Shown: piece after piece, positions 24,056-38,684 of the stretch
Layout: the number at the start of each line of letters is the position of its first letter
Position numbering within the stretch: the first letter of the stretch is position 1
Assembly: GCA_020746835.1 (NCBI GenBank)
Contig: JAGPNK010000008.1
Span: 1 to 64,000, forward strand
Direction of reading: 5' to 3'
DNA from: Stachybotrys elegans
Lineage: Eukaryota; Ascomycota; Sordariomycetes; Hypocreales; Stachybotryaceae
Length of the DNA: 64,000 bases
The notes under the pieces: generated by a model
The model's input: the letters and a program-made list of their open reading frames with translations, nothing else
Told to the model about the DNA's origin: nothing
Databases searched by the model: none
Program-made: the position numbers and the translations under genes

Positions 24056-27000
24056 GCTGTCCCTGGCGCCCGGGGGAGCCGTGGCCTGGTCGGTGTGGAC
24101 TTGCGCGGGTTGTGAAGACAGAGTTTCTCTCTCTCTGTGGCGATGGTCGCGAACGGCGGGCTGGTCGAGAGGGTGAGAGTGAGAGTGGAAGTGAGTGTGA
24201 GGGCGAGCCTAGCCTTGGGCTTGGGCGATCGCTTTCGCGTTCGAGGTCGTTGGGGTTGAGGTCGAGGGCTCGCGAGTGATGTTTTGTGGAGATGGCGGCG
24301 TCTGCTTGGACGCGGTTGTCATGGTCTCGTGTCCAGCGCTAAGGGAACGACAGGCGATCAGTTCAGGGATCCCATGGCTTTCGAAGCTCGTCGGTGTTGA
24401 AGAAAGACCACCACCGGTAGCGAGAGCAGCAGAACAGGCTCGATTGCTTTGGAGTTTTTCCCTCGATGAACGAGAGCTGGGGTCGGACGGAGTGGTTGCG
24501 ACCCCCGTTGAGATCCTTGGCTTCAGGCTATTCAAGGTGGAGGGAAAGTAACGTATAGGAAGGAAGTATGGGGAACTAAAAATTTCAGGAAACCTGGAGA
24601 AGCTTTCCGATTTATCTGACGGACATCAACTGAATTGGTTTATAGGGTGGACTTTGAGACCATGACCGCAGATATATGTCTTTAATTGCTTCTGCAACGA
24701 TACGATAAACATGACAGCACGCTGCACGTCTGGTTCAGCGTCGCCGATTTAGGATTCCTAAATAATGAGCTGTCAGGCCAAAAGGTACGCAACTTCAACA
24801 AAAGCGGATACATCAAAGTGTTTTCATGTCATTCGCCGAAATTATTAGGTAATCCCCCAAACAGACGACAACGTACTGCATACGTAGCCATTGTCGAAAC
24901 AAGTACCTACCTGACCCAATTAGGCGCCTACCGCACCTAGTAGTACTTTGCAGGTACCGACGGCAGATCTAGCAACATCGGGTGATTGATGGCTACTAAC
25001 ATCTTTGTGGCCTGGGTAAAAAGGTAAAAAGCCTCTCCCGGCTGCCCTAACACCTTAACATGCCTCATACAGGAGTGACAAATCCCTATGCCAAATACGG
25101 AGGGACTAGCACGATTATCCGGCCGTTGGGTGCCTCTTTGTTTCTTTTGATTTAAAAAAAAAAAAGTTGATTCTTCTTTTCCCTGTGACGGTCGATCCAT
25201 GGCCTGATCTGAAGCACCAATATTGCCCAGGTTGAACGTGTCTGTCTACACGCCTGGTACCAGGTACTTATCTACAGGTGCGCTTGAAACATCAATGCCT
25301 GATGTTCCACAGCAACTCACGCAGGACGGTAGACTGACTCGCATAGACGGAATCAGCAATTGCTTCCCGGCAGAAGTGCTGACATCATCGATGCATCAAA
25401 CCTCTATACAGTTCCGTCCGTTCTTGTGATATCTCCATAGAAATACGTACTACGTATCAATGAGCAGACATGGGTGCTTCCAAGGGTAGCTGCAACCAAC
25501 ACTGCATAAGCTCACGCAAGTATGTGGCCGTGATGACCAGCTTGAACTCGGCGAGGCCCAACAACAAGGCAAGCTTCTAGGCGTAACGCTTCGGCAGTAG
25601 ACAGAGCTTTGAAGTTTATGGCGAGTGCAAACAGAAGTGGAAACAGCTCCACGGTGGATGCATGGCTACAATTGTCCATGGCTTGATTTGATGCGTGGCT
25701 TTCGTCAGATGGTTTTCTCTTTATCAATTATCAAGAGTTATCGAGAATCGCCTAAGTAGGTATTAAGGGACCTGTCAGGTGGTCCGTGGACGGATTCCAC
25801 TTTTCTGAAACAAGCCAACATGGCCTGGTTTGGCGGAAAGCCGGACTGTGAGCAGTATGTGAAGCCAGGATCCTGGAGTGGGTGGAATGCCCATTCAGGG
25901 GAACAATACCACCAGATTGAACAGTCCGAGCGCATCGAAACAAAGGGGAGCGGATGAGAACCTCATCGCGCCATCCCTGCCTTGGCGTGGTGGACTTGAG
26001 ATCAAGCTTCAGCTTCACCGATGATATGATGAACATATGACCTATCTACCTCTGTCTTTGCACCTCAGAGAGAGAGGATGGCATCCCAGCGACGAGCTCA
26101 CATAATGCCGACCAACGTATTCGGACACCTCATTAAACATGATCCATGCGGCTGTTCATCATGCGCCCAACTCCATCCCAGCCGACGGCGACCATTGACA
26201 GGAGTAGAACGACCTGGTGCTCCGCTGCATGACTGGCGAAGCTGGCCTGAGAATACGGAGTACAATATACATACCAGCTTACGCAGAGCTACACAATCAA
26301 GGCTGTGTGGACCGTTGCAGAGCTGCAATGTGATGCCGCGTACTGATACACATGCGTCTTCCGCGCAGTATCCACTGGCTACATCTCTATGCCACCTCGG
26401 GACGAGCGAGGACGAGGAATTAGCAGCAGCACAGCATGATGGCGGACCAGCAACCACCGAACAGAGATGAGCGTCCGGCAGATGCTGGGATGGGCAACCA
26501 ACGTTGGAGAAAAACGGTGACGATGATGATGACGGTCCATGCCTCAGGTGAGGGATGAAAAAGGGTCTTTGCTTTTCATGTTACTGGGATGCGCGAGAGA
26601 ACGGTACAATGTGCCGTGTCCAGACTGAGGGAGAAACCTTGCTCGTGCTTGGTACCTGCGGTAGACGACTTCCAGCACGCCGGACCGATCCCCTCTCCAC
26701 TCTAGGCGGCATTAGCGTCTTGTATCCGTCCCCCGTACTCCTTACTTGCCCACTGCGCGTTACCACGTTGGCACCTTAGTCGGGCTTAGTACGTGTTGAG
26801 AAATCCGAAGCATCTGCAGGTACATGGAGTACTTGGGACATGCAGGCCGGGCCGTGCAGAGCATGGCGTGCCGTCAAGTATTTCCAAGTACCGGCATCGT
26901 GGAAAGGGGGAAAGGCCACCATGGCTCTCCATCTGTTGCTGCTGTTCTTGGGCGCTTCCAACCTTCCAACCTTCCAACCCCCTTCTAACCCCCCCGGACA

Positions 27001-27961
27001 AAAATTATTACAGCTGGTCAAAGCGAGCCGCTTGATTGGCCAGAGCCACGGCCCATCCCCTGAAGGGCCCAAGCACGGCCCAGCGAGGCGTCGTGCCGTG
27101 GGTACCTCTGACGGCGCACAAAGGTACCGCACCCGTGTTTGGAGAGCATGGCCTGCATCCAACCAGAGGCGCGAGGTACGGGAGCGCCTTAATTAAGGTA
27201 CATCCGCCGCACCCTCTCCATCCACAGAGAATCCGCCAGGAACAGGAGGTCGACATGGGAGGGGAGACTGACACTGCACACTTGACTGACTTGCCTGCCA
27301 GCAACCAACGGGGGCAGCTTTTTTTTTGTCGTGGGCTTTTTTTTGCCAGTCGCATCACATCGCTTCGCATCACATTACCATTCGGCATTTCCGCATCGTT
27401 GCTTGCTTCCTGTGCGATCTCTTTGCGGCGCACGACGACGACGAGGCCCGTCCTTGCCTGTGATTGCGCTTCCATTGCTCTTGCCATCTGCCGACCCCCC
27501 GATTCATTGGTGCTGCGACTCCGCAATCCAGGTCCTACCTACCTCTACTATTCCCAACCTCTCCGCCCCCCTCCAGCCATCCTCCTTTCTCACCCTACTG
27601 AGCGAAAAAGAGGGACGCGGCCGAAATAGAGGAGGACGGGAGACAAAAAGCAACTCGAATCAAAGAGGCTGATCGAACAACTGCGCCCCGGCATACCCAC
27701 CGATGCTTGCCCAGCCATCTCCAGGCTCGAATACCGACTCCCTTCGTTGCGCCATTGCTGTTGGCTGGGATTCCCGGGTTCTCGTCCCCTGTGTCGCAGC
27801 TGCAACAGACTCCATCCCACCTTGCTTCCTCTCCTGACGAGCGTCGTCGGACAACATCATTGCCGTCTTCTTTCTTGTTTTTCGATTAGCATCGCCCAGT
27901 CTTACTTTCATTCGAGCGCACATTCGCCTTTGATCCGCCAGCGCGCGGGCTTCAGCCGACA
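24056..27961. other. Divergent intergenic region between KOG1 and the TEA1-like gene
   Basis: This 3.9-kb stretch should hold the promoters and leaders of both genes. A short upstream ORF for KOG1 lies at 24209-24322. The last 450 bases before the kelch gene are C/T-rich, as in fungal leaders, and could hide a 5'-UTR intron. Frames at 26.1-26.5 kb and 27.0-27.6 kb on both strands show no domains or coherent exon structure. Confidence 0.5.
24209..24322 (-). promoter_or_regulatory. Upstream ORF in the KOG1 leader
   Basis: ATG at 24322 opens a 37-residue Thr/Ser/Pro-rich frame that ends with TAG at 24209-24211, 153 bases before the KOG1 start. There is no GT donor inside it, so it cannot be spliced onto KOG1. 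If the transcript includes it, it could dampen KOG1 translation. Transcript boundaries are not known. Confidence 0.35.
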
Positions 27962-30900
27962 ATGGCTTTTCTCTTCAAATCCAAAAAGGCCCAGGACAGG
28001 GCGCTGTCGAGCCGCGATGGCACCGCCGGGTCTCAAGGCTCTATACAGAGCGCCTCTGCCCGCATCGCCAGGGACGAGAAGAACCATCGCGCAACACCCA
28101 CGGGCAGCGTGCACTCCATCGACAACGATGGTAGCATTGGAAGCCCGGACCAAGGTCCAGGACACGGCCGCCGTGGTGGAAGCATGGACCAGACGAATCC
28201 ATCTTCCCTAGGTCAGAACCCGCAGAGCGATCTCCCCGTGAGTGTTTCCAGAGCCCGCACACTAGCCTCTTGCTCTTCTAATTGAATTCTTGGTAGTTTC
28301 GCAACGGCCCGCCCGTATCGAACCCGAATGCCTCGCTCTTCCCGTGGTCGCAACGGCGACTCACTTACACTTCGTCGCACCCGAGTCCTTTCCCCAGATA
28401 TGGCGCCGCCGTGAATTCGATATCTTCCAAGGAGGGCGACATCTACCTAATGGGTGGCTTGATCAACAGCTCAACGGTCAAAGGCGACCTGTGGATGATC
28501 GAGGCAGGTGGAAACATGGCTTGCTACCCACTCTCCACCACCTCCGAAGGCCCAGGGCCACGTGTAGGCCACTCTAGTTTATTAGTCGGCAACGCCTTCA
28601 TCGTCTACGGCGGTGACACAAAGATCGACGAGTCGGATATCTTGGACGAGACCCTCTACCTCCTCAATACATGTAAGTTTGTGGTAGCCGCTGCTCTTGA
28701 GCTACAGGCCCGTATACTGACCTGGAATAAGCCACTCGCCAATGGTCTCGTGCACTACCTGCAGGCCCACGGCCATCTGGTCGTTATGGACACTCCCTCA
28801 ATATCCTAGGCTCCAAGATTTACATCTTTGGCGGTCAGGTTGAAGGCTACTTCATGAACGACCTATCGGCTTTCGACTTGAACCAGCTCCAAATGCCCAA
28901 CAACCGCTGGGAGATCCTCATCCAGGGCGATGGTTCACCTAAAATCCCGGCAGCACGAACCAACCACTCCGTGATCACGTTCGACGACAAGATGTACCTG
29001 TAAGTATGATACGATCCGCGGAGACGCCCGTACTGACCCATCTGGTTAGGTTTGGTGGCACCAACGGCTTCCAGTGGTTTAACGATGTTTGGTGCTACGA
29101 TCCTACCGTCAACAAGTGGGCGCAGCTGGACTGCAGAGGGTACATCCCGTGCCCTCGAGAAGGCCATGCCGCCGCCCTGGTGGGAGATGTTATGTACGTC
29201 TTTGGTGGACGCACGGAAGAGGGGGCGGATCTCGGTGACCTTGCTGCCTTCAAGATCACCTCTCAGCGTTGGTATACTTTCCAGAACATGGGGCCGTCCC
29301 CATCTCCGCGTTCGGGCCACAGCATGACTACGGTTGGCAAGTCCATTGTTGTTCTCGGTGGCGAGCCAAGCGCCGCAGCCGCAGCAATCAACGATTTGGG
29401 CATACTGTACGTGCTCGATACCACCAAGATCCAGTATCCCAACGACGCCCAGCAGGCAGGTGCAGGGAGAGTTCCGGGAGCTCGTCGCCCAAGTGGCAGC
29501 GAGACAGGGAGCATTACTCGGCAGGCACCCTCTCGAGAAGGCTCCACGGGGCCTGACGCAAGGAGAACGATGGGCAGCCCAGCCATGGTCAACAACCCCA
29601 TCAATGGACACCGGTCGCCGCCCAACGGAGCCGATGCTTCGTCCGCGATGAATGCTGCTGGCGCTCGAATACCCAGGTCTGCCCCGTCTCCCGGACCTGC
29701 GGGCCCTCCACCCCAAGGACCAACGCCCGCAAAACCGGGCGCAGAGCCGGCTACTGTCGCGCGTGTGCGTGGATCCTCTGCCGACCGCGCGGGTGGACCA
29801 ATGTCACCTAAGATGGCTGTTTCCGTATCCCAGCTGCCCCCGACTCAAGAACAAGAAACGGAGAGCCCGATTATCAACGGCCGTCGCACGCCGACCCAGC
29901 ATGCCTCCGAGCCTCAGCAGCAAGCCCGCGATCCTCGCAGCGATGCCGCCGCAGAGACTCCAGTTGATTCCTCACTCAAAGCTGCCCCGGTCAGGCCAGC
30001 CTCACCACCAGTCCCTACCAGACAGCCGTCGAATCCTCTGTCTCGGCGCTCTTCCGGCCGAAATTCTCAGACAGTCGCCTTGCTTAAGGAGCTTGACTCG
30101 GCTCGTAACAGAAATGCCTGGTACGCCTCCGAGCTGGAGCTGGCGAGAAAGGCTGGCTACTCGCTTAACGCTACCATGGGACCTGCCCTAGACAGCAAGT
30201 CCGCCGAGACGTTTGATGACGAGGATCGGCCCCTCATCGAGGCTCTTCTTGCCATGCGAACGGAGCTAGCCAACGTTCAGGGTGCAGTAGATAAGCAAGC
30301 CGTGCTCGCCGCCAGACAGGTTGCGGAGGCTGAGAAGCAGCGTGACGCAGCGATCCAAGAAGCAGTATACGCCAAGGCGAGACTTGCTGCACTGTCCGGA
30401 ACCAACGGTTTGGCAGCAGTTGGCCATGAGTCAGACGACAAGAGCGATAGGGCTGGAGACATAAGCAGGAAACTCGCATCAGCCTTGAACACCCAGAAGG
30501 ATCTTCAATCGAGGTTAGAAAGCGCCAGGCTAGAATTGGACGCCGAGAAGAGGGCACGGAAGCTCGCGGACGACACGACCACCGCCGCACAGAAACGCCT
30601 GGCGGATCTCGAAGCCTATAAGCAACAGACTTCCGCCGAAGTTGAACGCATGAAGTCAGAGCTGCACCTCGCTCAACGTGAAGCCCGGGAGCAGTCGGTA
30701 GCCTGCGCTGAAGCTGTGGCCGCCCTGGAGCTGCTCATTGTTGAGAAGGAAGATTTCGCCGCCAAGTATAACGACAGTCTCAGTGCTACCAAGGAGCACG
30801 ATGCTACTTTTGAGTCCCTCCGAGCTGCCGTCGCGGCATCCGAAGACGCCAGAGCTCACCTGGAGACGAAGCTGGAAGAGGAGCGGATGCAGAGGGAAAA

Positions 30901-32440
30901 GGTGGAGGCCAAGTTCAACAACCTCAAGGCGGAACATGAGGCGCGCACAGCTGAACTTGTGGCTGCTACACAGCGCCTGCGCGACGCCGAAGAAATTGCG
31001 GAGAAGCATGCAAATGAGGCCCGAACCCATCGACAGGCCGTTCTGGCTGGACTTGGCAAGATCTCTACGCGCGACGTCTCCAAGGTCAACAAGGCTGATG
31101 CCGACCGCATTGCGGCTCTCACGAAACAAGTGACAGCAGCAAACGCGCTGGTAAAGAAGTATCAGCAAGAAGCAGATGCTGCCTCAGACAGGCTTCGCAG
31201 TGCAGAGGAGCGCATTGCTGGCTTGGAGCAATATCAGGAGCAATCGAGCCGAGAGGGCGTCACGCTCAGGAGACAACTTCAGTCAGCATTGAGAGATACG
31301 CAGGGTCTGCAGGCCGGCAACACTAAGCTGAAGAACCAGCTGGCGGCCCAACAGCTTGAGACGAACGCTATCACTGTGCAGCACAATGCACTAAAGGAAA
31401 TACTCAGCGAGCGTGGAATCAGCCCAACAGGCGCTGTGAGAGCTCGTGGCCTGAGTAGTCCACGAACCAACTCTCCCGACATTAGCCGCGTGCGGGAGCT
31501 TGAGTCGCAGCTTGTGAACGCCAATGCGGCTCATGAAGAGACGAAGCAAGCCTTTGCCATTCAAGCGCACGATGCCGAAACTGCGTACCGCGAGAAGCTG
31601 TCACAGCTGGAGAGCGACTACACTTCAGCTGTGCATTATGTGAAGGGCACGGAGAAGATGCTCAAGCAGCTTACAGAGCAACTTGCACGGTACAAGACGG
31701 AGAATGGCCGCTTGAAGTCCGACATTGTTGATCTTGAAGATCGCCTCCAGGCCGCAAGCCAGGCGCCTGCTGCCTCTAGTGAATGGGAAGAAGCCTGCAG
31801 CGGCCTCCAGAGAAAGGTGGAGGAACTGGAGCTTGAGCTCCGGAACTCGGCCACCGAGCTGGAGAAGAAGCTTCAGGTTGTTCAGGTTGAGCTAGAGCAA
31901 AGCAGACGACAGGGCGAGGAGGCCAAGATGGGTCGTGCTGAGGTGGAGAAGAGGCTGGCAACTTCGCTCAGGGAGCTTCAGCAACTTCAAACAGAAAACT
32001 CTTTGCTAGAGCAACGTGCAGGTGATGCGGAGCAAAAGGTCTCTCTGCTCCTCGACCAAGTGGAGTCTTCTGTCGATAACTACAGACGTCGTAGCCGGCA
32101 GCTCGGCGATGTCGCCGGCACCAACGGCGTCAACGTGGGACATGCCAGACAGGAGAGCTCGGAGGCCGGGAGCGTCTATGGTGGAGGCAGCCTCGAGGCT
32201 AGGAACAGTGTTGCCCTGGACAATCTCGCCAGCGAACTGGAGACACTGCGCAGCCACTGGGAAGCTACTAACAAGAACTACCGACTGAGCACCAACTTCG
32301 ACTTCGAGACGCCGACTGGAAAGAAGGACGACGACAGCTCCGCGGGGCTGGCGCTGAGCTCGAGCCTGGCGGACTGGAGGAAGCGACTCGACAACGACGA
32401 GACTCAGAGCGAGGCAGGCAACAAGACCAAGAATGTCTGA
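27962..32440 (+). CDS. Tea1/TeaA-like kelch-repeat cell-end (polarity) marker
   Basis: Four exons (27962-28237, 28297-28672, 28732-28999, 29050-32440) with introns of 59, 59 and 50 bp encode 1436 residues. After a basic Ser-rich N-terminus, kelch repeats fill about residues 120-430. Their GG blades include YLMGG, FIVYGG, IYIFGGQ, LFGGTNGF, VMYVFGGR and VVLGGE. A disordered Pro/Ser linker follows. A long coiled coil runs from about residue 650 (KELDSARNRNAWYASELELA) to about 1315. This layout is that of fission-yeast Tea1 and Aspergillus TeaA, which ride microtubule plus ends to the hyphal tip and mark the site of polarised growth through formins and a membrane anchor. I see no transmembrane or prenylation signal. 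The ATG choice fits the family N-terminus. Convergent with SMC5. Confidence 0.93.
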
Positions 32441-33485
32441 GCCTCGCAACCTGTCCTCGCCCTCGCATCAAGATCAACAAGAAAGCACATCTTGACCACT
32501 TTCTGGATACCGCTACGCATTCATGACGCAATATACCCGGCGTTCCGTTCTTGCCTTGCCACTCGACGATGTTACATGTGGTGTTTCAATGGCCTGTATA
32601 GATAAACCACATAAGGGGCTGGTTGGTGTTGGTTGCTGTCGCCTGCCACGCAAGCTGGTCTAACGGGCGGGAATTCCTCTCTCGTTTGTTATGTATGGGG
32701 GGATATTTCCAACCCTCGTCTCTCTTCCTGTGTTCTTCTAATTTCTGTCCTCTCTGTCACTTGTTCGTCTTGGTTTTTTTGCTCCTTTGCGTTTTTATTT
32801 TACATTTTACGATGATGGACACAACTTTACCATCAACGGCCTCCTTGTCTTGTATCAGCTTGCTCACCACTCAACAGAGGTGTCTGCAGATTGATGAGCT
32901 CAAGCTGCCAGCGAAAGGAGAACCCTTGGGGTTTCATCCCTTCGGCGGAAACCCAAGAAGGTGGAGGCGGTTGATGATGACCTTATTTTCTTCTCCAGAG
33001 GAGAGCGATTAGTGTTAGTGTATATTACCAAAGAGGAGGAGATTCTTCTGCTATCAGTAGCAAGTTGATGATCATGAGCGGCGAGGGATTCGGCATTTTC
33101 TGTTTACTATTCCTTTTTCTCTCTTTTTCTTATTTTTTGCCAATAGTGGCCCGGCTGCGTTAGTTGCCTGTTCGGGTTCGTGAATTGAAGCCAAAGAAGA
33201 TCTGATGGTTCTACTCTGAATTACCTACCTTACCTACCTTAGCTCGCGCGATTGCCTACTTGAAATATGTAATATAAGAGCTCCATTGTGAAAGCATTTC
33301 GTGATATATAGCTGTGCATTACTGTGATGTGATAAACTGCCATGGCTGTGTCCTAATCACTCAACGCCTTGCCAACCAATGATACAAATACAAATCAATC
33401 GGACTCCTCCCACCCTTACTCCTACAACGGCCCCCTAGGCACCAGGAACATACGACCAACTTGACCATGCTGAGTGACACTGAGA
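32441..33485. other. Convergent 3' region between TEA1-like gene and SMC5
   Basis: About 1 kb lies between two stop codons and should contain both 3' UTRs. T-rich tracts at about 32770-32810 and 33100-33140 could belong to 3'-end signals of the plus-strand gene. The TACCTACCT repeat at about 33225-33240 is low complexity. No gene seen. Confidence 0.5.
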
Positions 33486-37033
<3,548 letters not shown>

Positions 37034-37296
37034 ATTCGCGAAATATTCATCCAAGGGCGGCTTAATTATTCAGCAGTAGAGTGCTGGAAGAAAGACAGAC
37101 GGTGCGCTTTGGGTTCGTTTTGTCGGATTCCAACGCGTTGCGACGCGTTAAGCAGTTGATGGGATCATGGAGGGGCAAGCATGATTATGTAACCCAACCA
37201 GGCAACCGCTTGAACCGACTTTGAGCGCGACACAGTACAAGCTTTGTTCGGTATATCAGCGAGAGACAGTTGGAATAAAAATTTGATCCCAGAAGC

Positions 37297-37316
37297 AAAA
37301 AAGTAATGAAGCAAAA
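37297..37316 (-). terminator. RNA polymerase III terminator of tRNA-Gly
   Basis: On the minus strand a T4 run (37316-37313) and a T6 run (37302-37297) follow the tRNA 3' end by 10 and 24 bases. Either can stop RNA polymerase III; the T6 is the stronger. Confidence 0.7.
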
Positions 37317-37326
37317 GTAATGTGCT

Positions 37327-37408
37327 TGCGTGAACTGGGAATCGAACCCAGGGCTCCCCGAACTTGCTCGATTGGCAACGGAGAATTTTACCACTAAACC
37401 ATTCACGC
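37327..37408 (-). tRNA. tRNA-Gly (anticodon GCC) with an 11-nt intron
   Basis: The minus strand gives an 82-nt gene. Acceptor stem GCGTGAA pairs with TTCACGC, followed by discriminator A. The D arm contains GGTTTAGTGGTAAAA. The anticodon stem CTCCG pairs with CGGGG (one G-T pair). The loop is T-T-GCC-A, and the T arm carries GGTTCGATTCC (B box). An 11-nt insertion, ATCGAGCAAGT, sits one base 3' of the anticodon, the standard position for eukaryotic tRNA introns removed by the tRNA-splicing endonuclease. Without it the gene is 71 nt, normal for tRNA-Gly. It lies about 290 bp upstream of SMC5 on the same strand but is an independent pol III unit. A TATATA-containing stretch lies about 35 bp upstream. 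Confidence 0.93.
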
Positions 37409-38684
37409 TGGTATTTGATGAGTGAATATTTCCTAGTAGCATATATAAGCTAACATGCTGATTCATCCGATATGGCCCCACCGTTGTCTTGGACCTCATT
37501 CCTTGGACGTCTCTTTGAAGAGCTTGCCATCTTACATTTGATCGAGATCGGTGGTTTCTATGGTCTTGTTTTCCTTGCCATAGCTTCTTGGGTCCTTGGA
37601 TTATCAGACTCCGGGATTTTCGCATTTCTACGGTAGTGTACGGCCAAGCCTGATCTGACGCCAGTCCTTCCCCTTGCCTTGGCCGCTCAACTCAGCGCGC
37701 GGTATATCCATCGAAGGCTTCTACAGTGTGTGGTACCAGGGCCGGTATGAATAATGGAAATATTTCCCACTCATCCATTTATACGATAAGATCTAGGCAT
37801 CATTGGCGGCCTTTACCCCCGAGGTAAACGTTGAGGCGATGGGCGAAGGACGCGACATCTCTACGATATGGTCTTAACAGTCTGGCTCCATGTCCAATGT
37901 TCTCTCGGTTGACAACTGATGAATTCCCTGGCTTGTACTAATATGCAACCTTATCAAGGCAGAGATAGCGGCGGCTTGTAATGCTCGGCAGAAGAAGTGC
38001 AGTACATGGGATGCACAGGTGACTGCCCTCAGTCTCAGTCTCTGTCTCTATCTTTAATTCCCACGAGAGTGCACTCACGGATTATTTGCTTTTCGGCATC
38101 CATACCTACCTCTACTGAATAGTAGGTGCATATTTGTGATTTCGTCTCCTGCCTGATACATCATGTATTTGTGTACCTTCAAATCGGGAAGGCGTCGTGA
38201 GAGGAAGCAACGTCCGGTGCCAGCTGCCTCCCTTCTGTCGGCTGGCTGTGCAAAACTCCACTTCGTCCATGACTGAATTGCAATAACATTGCATTCCACG
38301 TCTCGACGTGCCGGCTGCTCAGCTGCAACATCTGACGCGTTTGTTTTTTCTTCCATCTCGTCCCATTTCCTCTTCCAACCTGCAATGGTCATTGCAAACC
38401 CCCATCGTTCCATTGCAGCAACCCCTTCATCCCAAGTCGCCTCCCTCGGCGTACTCTTCCTTCTTTCCCACATCACACTCTCCTGCTTCAATTGATTCCC
38501 TTCTTTCCAATTCTTTTTTGTCCTTCTATTTTGTCAGCATATGCAGCAATCCTTCTCTGTCACGTCTCTACGCGCGCTTCTCTTTGACGCAAACCTCGAC
38601 CCCAGTCCTGCATCTGGGCATCTGACCTCACCCTAAGCACCGATTGCAATGTTCTGATTCTTCTTCTGTTTTGCCAAATTCACA
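37409..38684. other. Intergenic: tRNA upstream region and kinase leader
   Basis: The last 350 bases before 38685 are strongly C/T-rich on the plus strand (TTCTTCC, CTCTCC runs), as expected for the leader of the kinase gene. No further gene was identified. Confidence 0.5.

Noticed and set aside
24209..24535. 108-codon frame upstream of KOG1 as an extra exon
   Set aside because: It begins at TTG, its only ATG is at 24322, and no donor lies before its stop, so it cannot join KOG1.
27008..27526. 172-codon minus-strand frame upstream of the kelch gene
   Set aside because: Overlaps the probable leader/promoter of the plus-strand gene; no homology-like features.
37034..37054. SMC5 start at 37054
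   Set aside because: That codon is TTG; the first in-frame ATG is at 37033.
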